Below, one piece after another: positions 54,029 through 64,000 of a DNA stretch of 64,000 nt. Positions within the stretch are counted from its first letter, which is position 1. Each line of letters begins with the position of its first letter. The notes beneath the pieces were generated by a model that saw only the letters and a program-made list of their open reading frames with translations, ran no database searches and was not told the DNA's origin. The stretch comes from Adineta vaga (Eukaryota > Rotifera). A program made the position numbers and the translations under genes. The DNA is taken from the NCBI GenBank assembly GCA_021613535.1, contig CP075493.1, forward strand, positions 14,818,001-14,882,000. The letters are read 5' to 3'.

Positions 54029-54900
54029 TTGAAAAAAATCTGTAAACGTTTTGAACAGCTTTCTCATTCCAAATATGTATATATACGACGTAGAGATTCA
54101 TTACTTTTTCAAAATTGGTCTCTCTATCACATTGGAACAGACAGGAAAAGTTACTGCTCTTCTGATTACAACAATCAACTAAAAAATGGATTGTACAAAA
54201 ATGAAATAAATTAGCATGATTTAATTTCATGAACCTTACAATATACTTCAATCTACCAATCGTTCTGCAACAATTATGATGTGTCTAAAATACGATGTAT
54301 ATTCCTAACATTTTGTCTAGATTAATTGTGTCGAAAGAGGAAAAGGAACACAGCAGGTATGCCATGTTTCGATCATAAAGAGTGTCTTATTCAAATAGTA
54401 ATTAAGTATGCAGACACGCTGTTTTACATACTTATGCGTATTTTGTTCTCTTCCTTTTCAATCAATATAGTATAATAGAAGAAAATTAGGCTGTCTATTA
54501 CTTCTACATTCTAATAAGAAAAGTAAACAATATTTTGAAAAAAATGTTTAAATGAGTAGTGACACTTCATTTATTTTGTTAATATAGATCAATGATAATG
54601 AAACGAATTTGATCATTGAAGGCATCTATAGGAACACATAATAAAATTGTTGATAAAATGCTATATTTAAAATATCTTTCGGAAACAATCATTGTTCGGT
54701 TGGATGGATGCCTTTCAATATGATAGAGCGATTGTGAATGTGATCTCTCGTCTGTCATACATCAGTGATGGTGGTAATAGTTTTGGAGATATATCGAGTG
54801 GTTTTGTTGACACATTATGATGTGTTTTCTCGTTATCTTCTATACTCGACTTTTGTTTTCTTCAATTATGTTATTTCATTTTTTCTCATGGAAGTTGATT
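54029..54900 (+). pseudogene. Degenerate copy of the glycine/asparagine-rich gene
   Basis: Matches 55220-56560 in order. CTCTTCTGATTACAACAATC and AAAAAATGGATTGTAC align to exon 1 of the intact gene, then CTTACAATATACTTC and AACAATTATGATGTGTC. After a spacer, TTTCGGAAACAATCATTG and GCCTTTCAATATG align to exon 2. The glycine-rich centre is mostly deleted and stops occur early (GLYKNEIN*). The ORF at 54029-54214 is its remnant. Confidence 0.75.
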
Positions 54901-55398
54901 ACATACTTTCTTCTATATTAAGGAAGGGATGAATCTCTGTTTCGTTAAAGAACATTTTAATTAGTTCATATATTTGACGGTGGGTGACAAGATGAACGTG
55001 ATCGAAGCATATGTGCCCATATATCCACATCCATACCCTTAATATTTTTTTCGGAATTTGTCGAAACTAGACAAGAACATTATCTTATGACCATTCCAAC
55101 ATAAAAAAAAATTCGTTACAGCTACTTAATTTTTGTTTTACTCTTCCCTTTTGCGTCATTAAACCGAAAATAAAAAACACAAAAACATTTAATTAAAAGT
55201 GGGAAAAACACCAAAACACCTTGCAGTACTTCCTTTTTAAACATGTATATATACTTCGAAGCCGTAAAGATTGATTACTTTTCTTAAGAACCTGTTTCTC
55301 TGTCACATACAATAACTATTCGAACACATAGATATCGAAATTTCAAGTGACCGAAATATATTCATATACATTTTGTACAATTAAAGATCTAGTATGGC
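54901..55398. other. Intergenic with a telomere-like tract
   Basis: CGGTGGGTGACAAGATGAAC near 54978 faces ATATCCACATCCATACCC near 55019, a decayed version of the inverted TGTGGG pairs seen elsewhere. No coding signal. Confidence 0.4.
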
Positions 55399-56469
55399 TT
55401 GGACTACAATTATTATTTGAATTTTACAATGTACATGAATAATTATTACTCTTCTGGTTACAATGATCGACTAAAAAATGGATTGTACGGAAATCAAATG
55501 AATCAGAATTATTTGACTTCATGGCCCTTACAATATGCTTCAACCTACCAACCGTTCTACAACAATTATGATATGTCTATGCAAAACGCTGGATTCTATC
55601 CTGCCGTAGATGGTTGGCGACTTAATTTGGGTCGTTCAGGCAATAACTCTGGCAATCGTAATGGTCGTGCAGGTCCAGCAGCAATGTTACAAGGTAGGTA
55701 ATTTAAGGGTCGATTGTCCTAATATCTTGACTAAAGAAATTTTATCGACAGAAGAAGAAAGATAATACAGGTAGATAATTTTTCAACTATCAATAGTGTC
55801 TTATTCGGATGATAATTAAGCATGCCGACATGTTGTTTTCAATGCTTAATTATTATTTTCACTCTTCATTTTTAACTAACGTAGTAAATGACAGGAGAAA
55901 ATTAGATTGTTTATCACTTCCCAATCTTAATGCGTTTTATAACATATAGGTTGTAATAAGAAAAATAAACGATATTTTGTTAAAATGTTTAGATGAGTAA
56001 TGAGAATGACATTATTTTGTCAATACAAATGAATAGTAACAAAATTCTATACATAGATTATGAGATTAATCTTTGAAAGCATTTGAATACATGATACTAT
56101 GACTGATGAAATGCTTTATTTAAAGGGCTTTTTGGAAACAATCGTCGTTCGAATGGACGCGCGCCTTTCAATATGGTACAGCGTCGTGAAAACAGTGGGG
56201 CTGGTAGAGCGTTTGGAAATGTGATCCCTGGCATGGCTCCTGCTGTAGTCGGTGGTCTGTTAGGCGGGCAACAACCTCTAGCGGGGAGACTCGCCCAAGC
56301 AGGATTAAATAATATGCTTCGTCGACGTGGTGGTGGTGGTGGCGGCGGTGGTGCTAATTTCGTGGAGGCACTTGGAAATGTAGCAGAAATAAGTGGAAAC
56401 GTAGGAGATATAAGCGGAAATTTAGGTGATATTAATGATTTCGTCGGTGGTATTGGTGATTTACTTTAA
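55399..56469 (+). CDS. Low-complexity Asn/Tyr/Gly-rich protein, two exons, 212 aa
   Basis: Exons 55399-55693 and 56126-56469 (phase 1 join). Exon 1 is rich in Tyr and Asn (NNYYSSGYNDRLKNGLYGNQ; YNNYDMSMQN) and ends in GNNSGNRNGRAGPAAM. Exon 2 continues GLFGNNRRSNGRAPFNM, then an Ala/Gly-rich hydrophobic stretch (GMAPAVVGGLLGGQQPLAG), an RRR followed by eight glycines, and a repeated ISGNVGDISGNLGDI tail. A start at 55429 is also possible. No domain family recognised; the composition resembles structural or phase-separating proteins. A decayed copy lies upstream at 54029-54900. Confidence 0.65.
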
Positions 56470-57132
56470 TGTAGTTTATCACTATCTTCCACATTCAACT
56501 ATTGTTTTTATCAGCATATTATCAACTTTATTTACTTCCTTTTTGTTCTCCTCAATTGACTTATTTTATGCTTTTTTTTAATAAAAGTTAATCACCTTTT
56601 TTTCTTTTCAATGAAGAGATGAAATCTACGTTTTATTAGAGCATATTCTTATTAGTTTGTCTTCATTTATTAATATATTCATCAATATTTTTCATATAGT
56701 TTCATATAATTAATTACTTGTCGTAATCATGATTTCATTTCATAGATTTTTTCTATATTATTCAGACTATTAATTAAATAAATGAGACAATTTTGTTCAC
56801 TTTATGTGTTTGAAAGACGAACCACATGCCTTCAAAACTGTTTGTTATGTAAAAGGTGAATATACAATTTTGTCGTTTCTTCTCAGTGTATCGTCTATGA
56901 GAATATCGATTGGTTAAAAATAAGACAAACCACAAAACATATTTTGCTTTTTAACAATAGGAATAGAACAAAAAAAGGAAAGTAAAATGGTACGAAGGCG
57001 TTTATCAACGATGTATGAAAGTAATTGTGATGATAAGAATACAAAAAGAAAAGAATATGTTGAAAAAAATGCGTTGTTTTTATCATTGTAGATCAAATCA
57101 TCGACGTTCTTTTTAGAAGAATAAAAATCTCA
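56470..57132. other. Intergenic, nothing recognised
   Basis: AT-rich. Short minus-strand frames near 56895-57096 are hydrophobic low-complexity translations without support. Confidence 0.35.
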
Positions 57133-58014
57133 ATGACATCAACTAGTCCTGATGTGACTTTTGAATATCGTAGTGCAGACGATACTTTGATTACTACCTA
57201 TTGTTGGAATACAAATGAACGACCGCGTGCTGTAATGCAATTGACACATGGTATGGGTGAACATGCATTACGTTACGGCGAGTTTGCTAGAGCACTCAAT
57301 GCTAAAGGAATAGTTGTATATGCTCAGGATCAACGTGGTCATGGGGCTACAGGAAAATTAACAAACAATTTAGGTCGTCTAGGACATGATGGATGGAAAA
57401 TGCTTATTAACGACATTCATTTATTAGTTAAATATGTCCGTTCAAAAAATCCAGATATTCCTCTGATTTTACTGGGACATAGCATGGGTTCTTTCGCTAT
57501 TCAACAATATCTTCTTGATCATAGTATGGAAATCGATGCAGTTATATTGACTGGAACTGTTGCTATAGATTTGCTTGAATCCGGATTCGATTTAGATCAA
57601 CCATTTAAACTTGATGCATTGAATACACCATTTCAACCAGCAAGAACGAATTTCGATTGGTTAACTCGAGATGAATCAATCGTTGATGCTTATATCAATG
57701 ATCCACAATGTGGTTTTGGATTGGACATAGAATCAATCAAAGGTATGTTTTCTGGTGGTCGACGTTTAGTTGACACAACAACTGTACAACAGATAAGAAA
57801 TGATCTACCTATCTATATTTCCGTTGGTGAATCCGATCCTATTCACCATCAATTAGCTGGAGTAAGAATACTTGTTGATCGTCTTCAAACAGCAGGTTTG
57901 ATAAATATCACTCTCAAAACTTATCCAGACGCACGTCATGAAGTTTTAAATGAAACAAATCGTTGTGATATTGTAAACGATCTTTTATCTTGGATTGAAA
58001 ATAAAATATTATAA
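57133..58014 (+). CDS. Monoacylglycerol lipase-like alpha/beta hydrolase, 293 aa, intronless
   Basis: Serine aminopeptidase S33/Hydrolase_4 fold. The oxyanion motif HGMGEH is at about residues 39-44, DQRGHGATG follows, the nucleophile Ser117 sits in GHSMGS, Asp235 in GESDPIH and His269 in DARHEVLNE. These enzymes hydrolyse monoacylglycerols or lysophospholipids. No signal peptide, so cytosolic or membrane-associated. The sequence style (GEHALRYGEFARAL, VYAQDQRGHG) is close to bacterial lysophospholipases as well as animal MGLL, and the gene has no intron, so transfer from bacteria is possible but unproven. AATAAA follows about 25 nt after the stop. Confidence 0.9.
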   Translation: MTSTSPDVTFEYRSADDTLITTYCWNTNERPRAVMQLTHGMGEHALRYGEFARALNAKGIVVYAQDQRGHGATGKLTNNLGRLGHDGWKMLINDIHLLVKYVRSKNPDIPLILLGHSMGSFAIQQYLLDHSMEIDAVILTGTVAIDLLESGFDLDQPFKLDALNTPFQPARTNFDWLTRDESIVDAYINDPQCGFGLDIESIKGMFSGGRRLVDTTTVQQIRNDLPIYISVGESDPIHHQLAGVRILVDRLQTAGLINITLKTYPDARHEVLNETNRCDIVNDLLSWIENKIL

Positions 58015-58528
58015 CATAAACGTTCAATTCTTATTAAAAATAAACTTGTTCTTTAACAACATTTTTATTCCATTTATAATTACAATGCTAATGATGTGAA
58101 AAAGTTTTGTCGTTTTTAATTGCAGTATAAATCACAAAAGCAATTTTGTTTCAAGTATACTTGTACAGAAATAAATGATCAAAAGTTGCATATTATTCGA
58201 CATCTTCCAACCCGAAATATTTCGAGAAAGAATTTTGTTATGTTAAAGCAAATATTATGAGTTTAATTAAGTACTGTGCAGGCAAAGAATCTAACTTTAG
58301 ATATGTCTGTATCGACGGCGAGAAGAATAATTGAATTGAAAGAAATAATTCTTAACACTTTTTGTTTCCTATCGAAAAAATAATTATAATTGTCGTCATC
58401 AGGCAACAGAATATGAATTTATATAATTTACACTATTTCCTGTACGTCATACTTTCTTTGATTTAAATTTGAACAACATTAGTTAACATAATATATTCAT
58501 TTATTTTCTAATCAAAAAAACATTTACA
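58015..58528. other. Intergenic, nothing recognised
   Basis: AT-rich spacer between two plus-strand genes. Confidence 0.35.
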
Positions 58529-60299
58529 ATGCGCACTGTAAAATCGTGTTTTCTTCTTTTAATACTGAATATAATCGATCATTCTCTACAAAACCAAGCA
58601 TTTCAATCAATAATAACAGTTGAACAACAAGGTACTGATTTCATTCCGGCAAATCCAATTGAATTCATTGCAAATTATTCTGATCGATCAACATTAATGT
58701 CTTGTTATCATTTATGTAATAGAAATCCATTGTGTCGGACATTTATTAGTGATAGTACTTATCCATTTGCTTGTCGTCTTTATCAAGGTACAATCAATAC
58801 GGGTACAGTCGTTATTTCTCCATCAGTCACCTCACAAGTTGCTAGTCTTCATTATGATGCGTCATTCTATACAAATTACAATCAAACATGCGATGAAAAC
58901 GCACCTCCAGTTGATCGTTATTTAGTTTGTATACATGAATTATATCGTTGTCCATCTGGTACTTATTGGAATGGAAAAATATGTTTAAATCAAGTCTATT
59001 ATGGTAATTCATGTTCTTCAGTGGATATGTGTCGACAAGATATTGGTTTGACTTGTTTATCATGTGGTACATGTTATTGTCCATCGACTGCAATTTGGAA
59101 TGGTACATCATGTGGTAAGCATAAACAGAGATGAGAAAAAAATTTTAATTGAATAGCTTCATTTAGTTCCAAGTGACATAAAAACAAGTCCAAGTCTATT
59201 ACCAATTAGTCCAAATTTGACAGCATTATGGTTATTGGATAATAATACTGATGATTTGATGAATCATTTTAATGGAACATTAATTGGAAATGCATCATTT
59301 GTTACAGGATATGTTGGTCAAGCAATTGCATTGACTAATAACAGCTATATACTTCTATCTTATATAGATTTTTATTTGCGAAGTTTTACAATTGAACTGT
59401 GGTTGTATGTTACAGATAACTTTGCTGGTGTACCGATATTTGGTCAATGTTCATCTTTTAGTTATCAATTATGTCTTCATGTAGGATTGAATACAGATTT
59501 AACTCTTCATTTTGGCTTTTGGGATGATGATGTTAATAGTTTAGCAACTTTATCTTTGAATCAATGGCACCATGTAACCTTTGTTTATGATTATACTCTT
59601 CGTCAACGATTTATTTATCTAAACGGTGTATCAGTATGGTTATCGATATCATATCTAAGTGGTTCTCATACTTATCTTGGTCAAACGGGTATCACATCAT
59701 TTGGAAAAGTCATACCTTTTCCTGATCAATATTTTGGATATATTGATCATGTTTCAATAACTCATCGTGCAAAAACATCGAATGAAATTTTAAATGATGC
59801 GACTCTTGTTGCCTATTATACATTTGATACTCAATCTATCTTAGATTCAGGACCTAATTTATTACATGGTTTTGCAATAAATCACACATATACTACAGGT
59901 CGAATCAACGATGCTATTCAGTTAAACTCTTCATTTGCTTATTTTCAAGCATTTGGTTTTACAGCTTTAGGTATGAGTAACACTTCATTTTCAATTGCAC
60001 TCTGGATCAAACCTCGTCGTCTCAATGGTAGTCTAATTCATTTGTCTACTGCATCCAATGGTACTGGTTCATGTGAAACCATTCTTGGTTTTAGTCAATC
60101 AGGCAATTTAATCGTTCAAATTTCCAATTCAAGTATCAATGGACCCATTCCGATCCTCAACATTTGGACACATATTACTTATACATTCAATATGAACAAT
60201 GGTATTTGTTTATATATAAATGGAGTAATTATATACATGCAGTGGAAATGGTGTTATCAAAGATGGTCCGAATATACCTGTGTATATGACTCTTGCTAA
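58529..60299 (+). CDS. Secreted Cys-rich + tandem LamG (concanavalin-like) protein, end frameshifted
   Basis: Exons 58529-59114 and 59167-60299. Signal peptide MRTVKSCFLLLILNIIDHSL. A PAN/apple-like segment comes first (LMSCYHLCNRNPLCRTFI), then a cysteine-rich stretch (YRCPSGTYWNGKICL; CSSVDMCRQDIGLTCLSCGTCYC). Exon 2 holds two LamG-type beta-sandwiches: first ALWLLDNNTDDL to HVSITHRAKTSNEIL, second VAYYTFDTQSILDSGPNL onward with FSIALWIKPRR and TYTFNMNNGICLYINGV. Near 60230 a TA-repeat appears to have lost two bases. The intended end is open in another frame (TCSGNGVIKDGPN, GAVDELRIYNREVTLAEICV) to a TAA at 60427-60429. As read, the protein ends in junk at 60299. Extracellular, probably carbohydrate or matrix binding. 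Confidence 0.8.
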
Positions 60300-60429
60300 T
60301 CGATTATTAGGAATCAATAATTGCAAATCGGGAAATATAAGTGATCTATCGTATGAAGGAGCAGTGGATGAACTACGTATTTATAATCGTGAAGTTACTC
60401 TTGCAGAAATATGTGTATTGGCTTCCTAA

Positions 60430-61169
60430 AGTAGATGAGTGCACTTATGTTTTCGTTTGTGCTTTTTGTATTTGTTATTGTATGTGAAAAATGCTTATTA
60501 ACTATTAAATTATTTTATCAATAAAATGACAATTGATTGTACCTAATACCGAGTGGATTGAACTCACTTGAAAGTAGTTTAATCCCCCTTCTTTTCTCGC
60601 AAAGTGTTTTAAAGAGTTTTACAGAGAAACAATAATTTTTCATACTAATATTTCAACTTTCTGATTTCTGAGTTGGAGAGATTTTTTTGCCAGTTTTCGA
60701 TCGAGTCGTTGTACTATACTCACTCACGGTTTTATGCATGCTTAATAGTTTTTCTTCAAAAAATTGTATTTCAATCAACATGCAATAAGAAAACAAATTC
60801 ATTTAGTTCATGGATTAATTCACGAGTTTTGATCTGATTTTCCAGCGTGTCCTTTCTCTCTTTCTGAATCTCTATTTCAAGGAATTATGAAAATCGAAAT
60901 GAATAATTCAATTATTTTTATGATCCAATACTCTGTAAAATACAGTCACTCAGTACATACTACCGAGAAAAATTAAATGGCATCACAGATGTCTGTATTT
61001 TCTTTCTTTCATCTCCATCAACACCCAGTTTTTTAATGACTTTTCATGCAAGATTTTTCTTATCGAAAGATGAGAGAACTTGAAAATATGTATTGTTCTG
61101 TCTATGTTTGAATTTAATCTTCAATTATAGTACAAGAATTCTTCTTCAGTTATATAGTGAAAGATATGG
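60430..61169. other. Intergenic, nothing recognised
   Basis: An AATAAA lies near 60521, just after the restored LamG end. The rest is AT-rich without coding signal. Confidence 0.35.
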
Positions 61170-62149
61170 TCATGTTAGTCTGTTTAAAGGCATTACTCGT
61201 GCTGGTGGTGATCTTGCTATCATACAACATAGTTTCTTTTTAATTTGTTTACGTAAAACTGGAAATTGACATAATGATACGATTGGAAAGAAAAGAATAG
61301 CCGTATAACTTAGAAAATCGAACCAGAACTCTACTTCGACGCTGCCTTCTGCGGATAAACCACAGGATTGAGCAATAAAGACGATATATAGTGGTAAATT
61401 TAGAGTAATATTAATGCCTGAAACCAGAAGTAACTGAATGATCATTCGCCGTTTTTTTCGCTAATCGATCGACTGACGAAGACATCGTTTTAGCCATAGC
61501 ACGCGTGCAAGAAGACCAGTACTAACAATACTTTCTAAGATAACTGGACCACAATAGTTAACATTCGTTTCCCACATATCCAAAAACTCGTATGCTTTAA
61601 GACATGGATCGACACCGCAGTATAAAGCTGAATAATCATAGACATTGTCATAAGGTAGAAAGAAAATACCAATCGTATAGAAGAGAAAATAAACACTACA
61701 ATAGTAATCAAAGGAAGATAATGGAAAAGTAATCTTCCTCGTTGATTAGCCACCCATCGGTCATGAAAAATCAAAATGTGTCGTTCAATAGCTAACCATG
61801 CCATTAGAAGAATTCCTGCACAATAACAACCATAATCTGCTGATAACCACAGAAGACATAGGATAGGTACTGATGGTTGCACAACACCATGGCGAAGAAT
61901 AATAAGATACAAACTAATATCCAACAATTGAACCGGTAAGCTCACTAATAGTATCATGAAAATAGTATGACTGTACAATGCATGCCGTTGAGTTCGATCA
62001 ATTATAATATGAAAAATTAGACAAAAACTGCAGACAAGTGAAGGAATATCAAAGAGAAGTATAATCCAGAAACGAATTGGATGTGGTAGAGAAATTTCCG
62101 ATGAGCTATACCAATCATCTGTACTATTCGAGTTAATATTAGTAGCCAT
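61170..62149 (-). pseudogene. GPCR pseudogene of the ERH subfamily
   Basis: Related to the GPCR at 41789: DRTQRHALYSHTIF, then LAIERHILIFHDRWVANQRG and LLFHYLPLI. After TM4 the frame shifts by one base near 61700; the true continuation (TIGIFFLPYDNVYDYSALYC, then WETNVNYCGPVILESI and LLARVLWLKRCLRQSID) is in another frame. In that frame a TAG at 61461-61463 replaces the Trp of the conserved WRKxRxM motif; the sequence then resumes RKKRRMIIQLLLVSGINI to a stop at 61170. Two independent lesions make a real pseudogene likely. All seven helices can still be traced. Confidence 0.85.
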
Positions 62150-63254
62150 TCTTCACTGCAGAAACAATACAAGAATAAGAAGTTGAAGAAGGAGATTAGA
62201 CAACATTTTTCTTTGATTTTTATACAAGAGAAACGCCCTTTAGTCTCACTAAATAACGGCTGTACTTTAGTGATGGTGATGATGATGATGATGAATGATG
62301 CATACGTTTCCTTCCTCAATCTTCATCTTTCTTAATGAAACGACCAAAAGTCATATAATATCTACCCTTTTCTTGTTGTTCATAGAATATAAATAGACAT
62401 GAGTTTAACAAACTCGAAGTCTGGATTAGTCATGTGTGATCAGTTGAGACGAGGAGAACAGTCTTTGTTTTTCTCCTTTATTCGCCAAGAAACATATAGA
62501 AGCGATTAACTGTTAAATTAAACTGTTTTTCACATATGATATAAATCCTCGTAGATCATCGAAATGTACAAAAAAACTATCCACTGTTTTCGTTTCTTTC
62601 TCTATCTTTATTACTCGTTAATTTTTCCCTTTGGTTCTTAATCCGTTGGATACCATAAAGTGAAACAAATCTCATGTTGTTTGTTATATGTATTTTATTC
62701 AAGAGAAACGAAAGATTTTTTCGACTTAATTTCTGAGAAAAAGACAAATATTGAACAACTTTTTCATTTGAATTCAATTGAAAAGAAAACGAATCAACCA
62801 AAGGTATCGTGATTTATTTAGTATTTTTTTTTTTCTTAAATAAAAAAATCAAGAATGTGTGGAGAGATAAGAATGTAATATGTTATTCAATTATAACCTT
62901 AAAACAAGACATCAATCGACGTGTTACTGAGAAAATGAAAACAATATGATATTTGTTTGAGAAAAAGGATAATCATTGTCAATCAAATTAAAATGTATTT
63001 CATTTTCTTTATCGAATATGTATTTCTTAAAAAGAAATGAAAATCAAACAATCTGTTATTGAAAACGAAAAACAGTTACAGATTTTCTATTCTTTTCATG
63101 GATAGATTGAAACTTGTTAACTTTATCGATAAGAATTGATCTATTTTCAAGATATCATTCGTTAGAATAAAATAATCTTTTGTTTTCGTATAGTTGAATC
63201 GTCTAAACTAAACTTTCGATTGTTGAAAAATATATATTTCCGAATCAGGTCACA
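62150..63254. other. Intergenic, with a short (GAT)n microsatellite
   Basis: About 1.1 kb of AT-rich DNA. GATGGTGATGATGATGATGA occurs near 62270-62295. The minus-strand frames here are unsupported. Confidence 0.4.
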
Positions 63255-64000
63255 ATGATATTTGTTGGTGTGATAATCTTTTTATTAATTAATTCAGTAA
63301 GCATTTTATTTAGGAAATTTATTTATTAAAAAAAAACAATTTTTTGTGTTTTATAGTCAATGACTATAAATGGTGATGAATATGAAGATGATGATTATAT
63401 AGAGAATCGGATTTCATTTTCTGAATTATCATCAATGATTTCAAATGTTAAAATAGAAAATGATCAATGTGAATTTCAATTGACACGTGAAATTTTTTGA
63501 TTATTGTCAAAATGAAATATTAATTAGTGAATTAACAGAATTCAAAACAATTCTTTATATAAAAATGATCTATTATGATCAAAATGATGATGTTATTGTT
63601 GATGATGATGGAAATTCACTTGAATGTACATCAACGATTCATGATTTTGGACATTTGTTGAATTTATTCGATCAAGAATTTTCTTATTTTATGTAAAATG
63701 TCTTTTATATTTACAACCAAATTCAAATTTTAATTTACAAAATCTTTTTTTTCATTTTCCATCTTCATCATCAACAACAACAGGTAAGAAGAAATGAGAA
63801 ATATTAAGTAGAAATAGTTTATCGATTATGTTACAGGTACAATCAATGGTCCGACAATATTTTCAATCGATTTCAATGTTCAAACTTATATTGTATCAAT
63901 CAAATGTCCATTCAAATATACTTGTATGTGGTTATTCGATGGTCATGTTATCTGTCCAAGATCAGATACTCGGGTTAATTTAACATTTGATCAAACTTTG
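63255..64000 (+). CDS. Start of a secreted protein gene, cut by the window end, with apparent frameshifts
   Basis: Exon 1 63255-63296 encodes a signal peptide (MIFVGVIIFLLINS), exon 2 from 63357 (MTINGDEYEDDDYIENRI, DQCEFQLTREIF), exon 3 from about 63838 (GTINGPTIFSIDFNVQTYIV; IKCPFKYTCMWLFDGHVICP). Within exon 2 the frame breaks at a run of six T near 63491 (one T too many to continue as DYCQNEILISELTEFKTIL) and again near 63680 (to continue as FYVKCLLYLQP ... SSSSTTT before the donor). The domain is unknown; cysteines and N-x-S/T sites fit an extracellular protein. Either a decaying gene or uncorrected homopolymer errors. Confidence 0.5.

Noticed and set aside
53850-54251. 133-aa minus-strand frame
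   Set aside because: Antisense to the degenerate glycine-rich pseudogene; no independent support.

Overview
The window reads as nuclear DNA of a bdelloid rotifer (Adineta/Rotaria-like). The reasons are very AT-rich intergenic sequence, many short introns (about 47-70 nt), and gene families typical of bdelloids: ADP-ribosyltransferase-TPR proteins, FG-GAP and NHL propeller membrane proteins, F-box proteins, rhodopsin-like GPCRs with an ERH motif, and an Argonaute. Short (TGTGGG)n-type tracts, the motif reported for bdelloid telomeres, lie between genes. The species assignment is inference; no rRNA, tRNA, CRISPR or bacterial operon structure was seen.

Layout. 0-10 kb: a gene edge, a complete six-exon Argonaute, a small cysteine-rich secreted peptide, a Ly6-like membrane peptide, and a tandem trypsin-fold protein with one good and two decayed protease domains. 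10-19 kb: a secreted beta-trefoil-like protein, an inactivated papain-family gene, an F-box protein, and a 1193-aa ADP-ribosyltransferase (ART) with about 15 TPRs. 19-31 kb: a VIT/vWA5-like gene, a PARP catalytic exon, a Kelch membrane protein, an NHL membrane protein, and divergently a 1495-aa protein with 28 FG-GAP repeats. 31-40 kb: a class II-like HDAC, a decayed fragment of it, three copies of a Ly6-like unit (one intact), a TIR element, and a helical secreted protein. 41-54 kb: two GPCRs, a second ART-TPR gene, an ART with damaged motifs, and a stand-alone copy of the N-terminal domain of this family. 54-64 kb: a glycine-rich gene with an older degenerate copy, an intronless monoacylglycerol-lipase-like enzyme, a LamG protein, a GPCR pseudogene, and the start of a gene that runs off the window.

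Apart from Argonaute, HDAC and perhaps the lipase, the content is accessory: cell-surface and secreted proteins, regulated proteases and their inactive relatives, and ADP-ribosylation enzymes. The most interesting shared element is an N-terminal domain beginning with a WLD strand (receiver/TIR-like in outline). It occurs in the ART-TPR proteins, once without an ART, and in a divergent form in the broken ART. Many genes carry one- or two-base indels or stops. This fits a decaying, duplication-prone, possibly subtelomeric region, but unpolished assembly indels could explain some of them, so each is flagged separately. Gene models were spliced by eye from GT-AG sites and phase agreement.
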